Below the pieces are notes generated by a model. It saw only the letters and a program-made list of their open reading frames with translations, ran no database searches and was not told the DNA's origin. 64,000 bases of DNA from Rhizobacter sp964253025 (lineage in GTDB: Bacteria > Pseudomonadota > Gammaproteobacteria > Burkholderiales > Burkholderiaceae_C): NCBI RefSeq assembly GCF_964253025.1, contig NZ_CAXUQC020000001.1, positions 2,232,001 to 2,296,000 on the forward strand, in the 5' to 3' direction. The translations under genes were made by a program, and so were the position numbers. Below are positions 60,616 through 64,000 of this stretch, one piece after another (positions within the stretch are counted from its first letter, which is position 1; the number at the start of each line of letters is the position of its first letter).

Positions 60616-61824
60616 TCAGCGCAGCGGCGCGGCGCTGGCAGCAGCCGCCACCTTGGGCCCGCCTGGCGTCGACCCCGCGGCAGAGGCGGGAGCGCCCGAC
60701 GCCACCGCCTCACCGATCTGCACGATGCGCACCGGCAGGCCGTCGGCCCGCATGACGCGGGATTGACCGGCCGTCACCACGACGTCGCCCGGCTGCAGGC
60801 CCTGGGTGATCTCGACCTTGCCTGGCACGCGCAGCCCGAGCCGCGCCTCCAGGCGGCGTGTCGTCGGGCCTCCAGGGCCCTCGACGACCTTGATCACGTA
60901 CTGGCGTCCGCCCTGGGGCACGAGGGCTTCCTCGGGCACCACCACGGCATCGTCGCGCGACGAGAAGACGATGCGGGCGCGGGCAAACATGCCCGGCCGC
61001 AGCAGGCCCTCGGTGTTGGCGATGCTTGCCCGCACCAGCAGGGAGCGGCCGTTGGCCTCGAGTTGCGAATCGAAGGCGTCGACCCGGCCCTTGAAGCTGC
61101 GACCCGGCAGGCCGTCCAGCGTGACATCCACGCCCTGTCCGACCTTCAGCCGCGTCAGCACGCTCTCGGGCAGCCGGAAGTCCACATACATCGCCGCGAC
61201 GTCATCGATGCTGACGAGGTCGGCGCCGTCCTTGACGTAGTCGCCCACGTTGACGAGGCGGATGCCGGCGACGCCGTCGAACGGCGAGACCACCCGCATG
61301 CGCAGGAGCTGCGCGTCGGCCAGGGCCACCTGCGCCTGCGCCACCTCGAGCGCGGCGGCGGATTGGTCGACCGCGCTCTGGCTGACGAAGTTCTGGGCGG
61401 CCAGGTCGCGATTGCGCTGCAGGTTGGTGCGAGCGATGCTCGCCTGCGCCTTGGCCTGGGCGAGCTGCGCCCGCTGCAGCGTGTCGTCGAGCTGCACGAG
61501 CAGCTGCCCGCGCCGCACGCGTGCCCCATCGGTGAAGCCGAGCTTGTCGATGCGGCCACTCGTCTCGGGTCGCAGCATCACGCCCTGGCGGGAGCGAACG
61601 GACCCGACGGTGACCGTCTCGTCATTGAGCCGCATCGCCGCCACCCGGGCCACCTCGACGGAGGGAACGGGCTCGGAGGCGGCAGGCGCCGACGCGCCCT
61701 GCGCCGCAACCGGCGCGGACCCTCGCCCTGATGCGCCGTCCTGGCGCTGATACCAGTACGCAGCGGCGCTCAGCCCGGCAAGGCCGACCACGGCCACGAT
61801 CGCGTGCAACTTCTTGATGGTCAT
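60616..61824 (-). CDS. RND efflux pump, periplasmic adaptor subunit
   Basis: A 402-aa HlyD/AcrA-type adaptor. There is one N-terminal membrane anchor (HAIVAVVGLAGLSAAAYWY), then a lipoyl half (PETSGRIDKLGFTDGARVRRG), a coiled-coil hairpin (about 115-175, AQLAQAKAQASIARTNLQRN), the second lipoyl half (VVSPFDGVAGIRLVNVGDYV), a beta-barrel domain and an Ala/Pro tail. GGAGATCC precedes ATG 61824. It is co-transcribed with the permease that follows. Confidence 0.93.
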   Translation of the reverse strand: MTIKKLHAIVAVVGLAGLSAAAYWYQRQDGASGRGSAPVAAQGASAPAASEPVPSVEVARVAAMRLNDETVTVGSVRSRQGVMLRPETSGRIDKLGFTDGARVRRGQLLVQLDDTLQRAQLAQAKAQASIARTNLQRNRDLAAQNFVSQSAVDQSAAALEVAQAQVALADAQLLRMRVVSPFDGVAGIRLVNVGDYVKDGADLVSIDDVAAMYVDFRLPESVLTRLKVGQGVDVTLDGLPGRSFKGRVDAFDSQLEANGRSLLVRASIANTEGLLRPGMFARARIVFSSRDDAVVVPEEALVPQGGRQYVIKVVEGPGGPTTRRLEARLGLRVPGKVEITQGLQPGDVVVTAGQSRVMRADGLPVRIVQIGEAVASGAPASAAGSTPGGPKVAAAASAAPLR

Positions 61825-61885
61825 GAATAAGGATCTCCGGCGTGCACTCTAGCGATCCGACGCATTTCGTGCACGCGCGCGCAAC

Positions 61886-62338
61886 TCAGCGGGGACTGGC
61901 CGAACGGGTGGCAAGCGCCTTGTTGGCCAGGGCATCGGCCCGTTCGTTGTAGACATCGCCGTTGTGGCCTCGGACCCATCGTGTCGTGACTTTTCTCGCA
62001 TCGGCGGCGGCAAACAGTTGTTTCCAAAGGGCGAGGTTGGCCACCTGCTCGCCCTTCGAGTTGCGGTAACCCTTGCGCTCCCAGCCCGCGCGCCACTCGC
62101 TCAGGCCCTTGAGCACGTATTGACTGTCGGAGACGAGTTCCACCGCGGCGCCCACGGGCACGCGGCTGAGCCCTTCCAGCGCCGCAGTGAGTTCGGCGAT
62201 CTGGTTGGTGCCCGGGCCGATGAACCCGTAGTGGTCGGTCTCGGTGACGCCGTCAGCGGCGATCAGGACGACACCCCAGCCAGCGGGGCCGGGGTTGGAG
62301 GGCGCACAGGCCCCGTCGGTGTAAGCGACCCATTTCAT
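61886..62338 (-). CDS. rnhA: Ribonuclease HI
   Basis: Cuts RNA in RNA-DNA hybrids. The 150-aa protein keeps the four catalytic acidic residues: AYTDGACAPSNPG (first Asp), TNQIAELTAALEGL (Glu), VSDSQYV (second Asp) and YNERADALAN (last Asp), with the flexible-loop RGHNGD. It lies after yafS on the same strand, as in E. coli yafS-rnhA, but dnaQ does not follow here; the RND operon does. Confidence 0.97.
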   Translation of the reverse strand: MKWVAYTDGACAPSNPGPAGWGVVLIAADGVTETDHYGFIGPGTNQIAELTAALEGLSRVPVGAAVELVSDSQYVLKGLSEWRAGWERKGYRNSKGEQVANLALWKQLFAAADARKVTTRWVRGHNGDVYNERADALANKALATRSASPR

Positions 62339-62455
62339 GGATGGAAGATTCCCTTGTCAGTGAAAAAAAGCAGAAGTGGTGGTGGGCGCCGCGGCGTGGC
62401 CGCCAGCCGCGCCACCGCGAGGAGCAGGAAACGGGAGGGTGCCCGGCGGCCTCGC

Positions 62456-63310
62456 TCAGCGGTCGGGCGCCTTCGCCCGGCGGGCGCTCCCTTGGCGATG
62501 GCTCACCACCGGGGCAGCGGCCTTCACCGCCTGCCGGTGCTGGCGCGCCAGGCCGACGAGCCGCATGCCGCGCACGCGCTTGACGGCCAGCACCATGTAG
62601 ACCGAGCCGAACACCGGCCACCAGCGTTCGCCCACCCGCTCGGCCCAGGCAAACCGGGTGAGCCAGCGCTCCGACCGCAGGGCGGGGGCATAACAGCCGA
62701 ACTGCCCGGCCTCGACCTCGAAGCTGAGCAGGCGCAGCCAGTCTCGCAGACGCCGGTAGCCGATGAACTCGCTCTCGCCGGGCAGGAACAAGCCGTCCCG
62801 GGCGCCAAAGCCCATCTGCCGACGAAGCCGGCCAAAGCGCTGGCGCACACCCCACAGGCTGTTGGGATTGAAGCCGAGGATCAGGACCTTGCCCTCCGGC
62901 ATCAGCACCCGCTCCACCTCGCGCAGGGCCAGGTGCGGATCGCGGGTGAGTTCGAGCGCGTGAGGCAGCACGACGAGGTCCAGGCTCTGGCTGTCGAAGG
63001 GCAGCGCATCGAAATCGCATTGGAGCACGACCCTCGCCCGCGGAGCCGCCGGCGACGGTGTCATGATCGGAACTTCGTCACTGCCCGGCGACTCCACCGC
63101 GAGCGTGGGCTGGTCGATCGCCAGCCAGCGGTGCGGCATGCGGTTGTCGCGCAGGGCGTCGAGTTGGGGCAAGCCGAGCTGCAGCGCGTGAAATCCGAAC
63201 ACGTCGGCCACGCCTCGGTCGAGCTGTGCTTGCTCCCAGGCCAGGAGGTAGCGTCCCGGTGGCGTTTCGAGCCATTGGCCCAAACTTATAATCCCGTCGA
63301 CTTGTGTCAT
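62456..63310 (-). CDS. yafS: YafS-like predicted methyltransferase
   Basis: A 284-aa protein of the type-11 methyltransferase group. The central core CDFDALPFDSQSLDLVVLPH and REVERVLMPEGKVLILG is normal, but the glycine-rich SAM motif I before it is not recognisable. The end FGSVYMVLAVKRVRGMR is typical. Position relative to rnhA and gloB matches E. coli yafS. ATG 63310 overlaps the gloB ATG on the other strand (CATG). An alternative ATG at 63343 would lie inside gloB. The methyl acceptor is unknown. Confidence 0.82.
   Translation of the reverse strand: MTQVDGIISLGQWLETPPGRYLLAWEQAQLDRGVADVFGFHALQLGLPQLDALRDNRMPHRWLAIDQPTLAVESPGSDEVPIMTPSPAAPRARVVLQCDFDALPFDSQSLDLVVLPHALELTRDPHLALREVERVLMPEGKVLILGFNPNSLWGVRQRFGRLRRQMGFGARDGLFLPGESEFIGYRRLRDWLRLLSFEVEAGQFGCYAPALRSERWLTRFAWAERVGERWWPVFGSVYMVLAVKRVRGMRLVGLARQHRQAVKAAAPVVSHRQGSARRAKAPDR
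63287..63292 (+). promoter_or_regulatory. Consensus -10 (TATAAT) of gloB inside yafS
   Basis: TATAAT ends 16 nt before the gloB ATG, which predicts a leader of about 10 nt. It lies within the first codons of yafS on the opposite strand. Confidence 0.55.
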
Positions 63311-64000
63311 GAACCTGCTTGCACTGCCCGCCTTTGCCGACAACTACATCTGGATGCTTCACGATGGGCAGCGCGCGCTCGTCGTCGATCCGGGTGAGGC
63401 CGAGCCGGTGCAACGGGCGCTCGATGCCCACGGGTTGGCGCTGGTCGGCATTCTAGTGACTCACCACCACGGCGACCATGTCGGAGGCCTCGCGGCCCTT
63501 CGGCCCCGGCTGCAGGGGCCCGTGTTCGGCCCGGCCAACGAATCCATTCCGGGGCCCTGCGAGCCGGTCCGCCAGGGCGATGCGGTCGAGGTCATGGGCC
63601 TTCGCTTCGACGTGCTCGACGTGCCGGGCCACACCGCCGGCCACGTCGCGTACGTGCAGCGCCCGACCTCCGGCGCGCCGGTCCTCTTCTGTGGCGACAC
63701 CCTGTTCTCCGGCGGCTGCGGCCGGCTGTTCGAAGGCACGCCCGCCCAGATGCACCAGTCGCTGGCCCAGCTTGCCGCCCTGCCCTCCGAGACGCAGGTG
63801 TGCTGCGCTCACGAATACACTCTCTCGAACCTCAAGTTTGCCCGGGCGGTCGAACCCGACAACGCCGACCTGCTCGACTACCTCTCGCGCTGCGAAGCCC
63901 TGCGCAGCCGACAACTTCCCACCCTGCCCAGCACCATCGGCCAGGAACGCCTCGTCAACCCGTTCCTGCGTTGCAGCCTGCCGGCCGTCGCGCAGGCTGC
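63309..64000 (+). CDS. gloB: Hydroxyacylglutathione hydrolase (glyoxalase II), 3' end outside window
   Basis: Hydrolyses S-lactoylglutathione to lactate in methylglyoxal detoxification. The visible 230 residues contain the metallo-beta-lactamase metal motif THHHGDHVGG near 51, further ligands in VPGHTAGHVAY and FCGDTLFSGGCGRLFEG, and CCAHEYTLSNLKFA, all typical of GloB. The gene is open at the window end, where the substrate-binding C-terminal domain has begun. Its start overlaps that of yafS head to head. Confidence 0.95.
   Translation, partial: MNLLALPAFADNYIWMLHDGQRALVVDPGEAEPVQRALDAHGLALVGILVTHHHGDHVGGLAALRPRLQGPVFGPANESIPGPCEPVRQGDAVEVMGLRFDVLDVPGHTAGHVAYVQRPTSGAPVLFCGDTLFSGGCGRLFEGTPAQMHQSLAQLAALPSETQVCCAHEYTLSNLKFARAVEPDNADLLDYLSRCEALRSRQLPTLPSTIGQERLVNPFLRCSLPAVAQA

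Noticed and set aside
58228..61731. 1167-codon open frame antisense to the RND pump
   Set aside because: Same codon-bias effect. The opposite strand has both pump genes with all their motifs.

Overview
The window is a G+C-rich, gene-dense, entirely core-looking stretch of a betaproteobacterial chromosome. Gene content and order (relA with a degenerate HD domain, ompR-envZ, ispDF, mfd-serB, recC-recB-recD, nadA-nadC / nadB, alaA-hom-thrC, clpB, bcp, PIN-PhoH, prpE, yafS-rnhA / gloB) fit Burkholderiales, probably the Rubrivivax/Leptothrix/Ideonella side. That placement is my inference from protein resemblance, not a computed phylogeny. I see no insertion sequence, prophage, integrase, CRISPR array or rRNA. 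There is one tRNA, tRNA-Val(GAC).

Layout. 0-2 kb: the 3' end of a soluble PAS histidine kinase whose frame runs without a stop into a small zinc-ribbon protein, then a 92-aa unknown. 2-5.3 kb (minus): alpha/beta hydrolase and relA, coupled by ATGA, followed by tRNA-Val and its terminator. 5.4-9.4 kb: 3-hydroxybutyrate dehydrogenase, a periplasmic SIMPL protein, and ompR-envZ. 9.4-14.9 kb: ispD-ispF on minus, mfd-serB on plus. 15.1-24.5 kb (minus): recC-recB-recD, then a 49-aa basic protein. 24.6-29.8 kb: an Lrp regulator with an RraA-like protein; an MFS exporter coupled to a ThDP-dependent enzyme; a divergent AraC regulator. 29.9-37.1 kb: the NAD genes nadA, nadC and nadB, with a ComFB-like gene between, flanked by two paralogous proteins of unknown function that end in a Roadblock/LC7-like domain. 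37.2-47.4 kb (minus): alaA, hom, thrC, mobB, moeA, moaD, moaE, crcB, an unknown gene and heat-shock clpB. 47.5-52.3 kb (plus): Mth938-family protein, bcp, PIN-PhoH and a second soluble histidine kinase. 52.3-57.5 kb: prpE (minus), NlpC/P60 hydrolase, moaA, mobA and a GNAT enzyme. 57.5-64 kb: RND efflux pair and yafS-rnhA on minus, gloB (cut by the window end) on plus.

How the genes work together. Molybdenum cofactor synthesis is split between two loci: moaA-mobA, and mobB-moeA-moaD-moaE. Quinolinate and NAD synthesis is complete from aspartate to nicotinate mononucleotide (nadB, nadA, nadC). RecBCD and Mfd are the repair genes. Much of the coding is tightly packed, with ATGA stop/start overlaps in at least five pairs.

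The most interesting signals are: (i) the two paralogous two-domain Roadblock-type proteins around the nad genes; (ii) a leader upstream of phoH made of a promoter, a leaderless 27-codon ORF and an intrinsic terminator inside that ORF, which looks like a translation-controlled attenuator; (iii) an intrinsic terminator inside the first codons of envZ; (iv) a terminator-like hairpin immediately after the mfd promoter; (v) divergent yafS and gloB sharing a CATG start; and (vi) several ATGs lying 6-8 nt after a -10 hexamer with no ribosome binding site, as expected for leaderless mRNAs.
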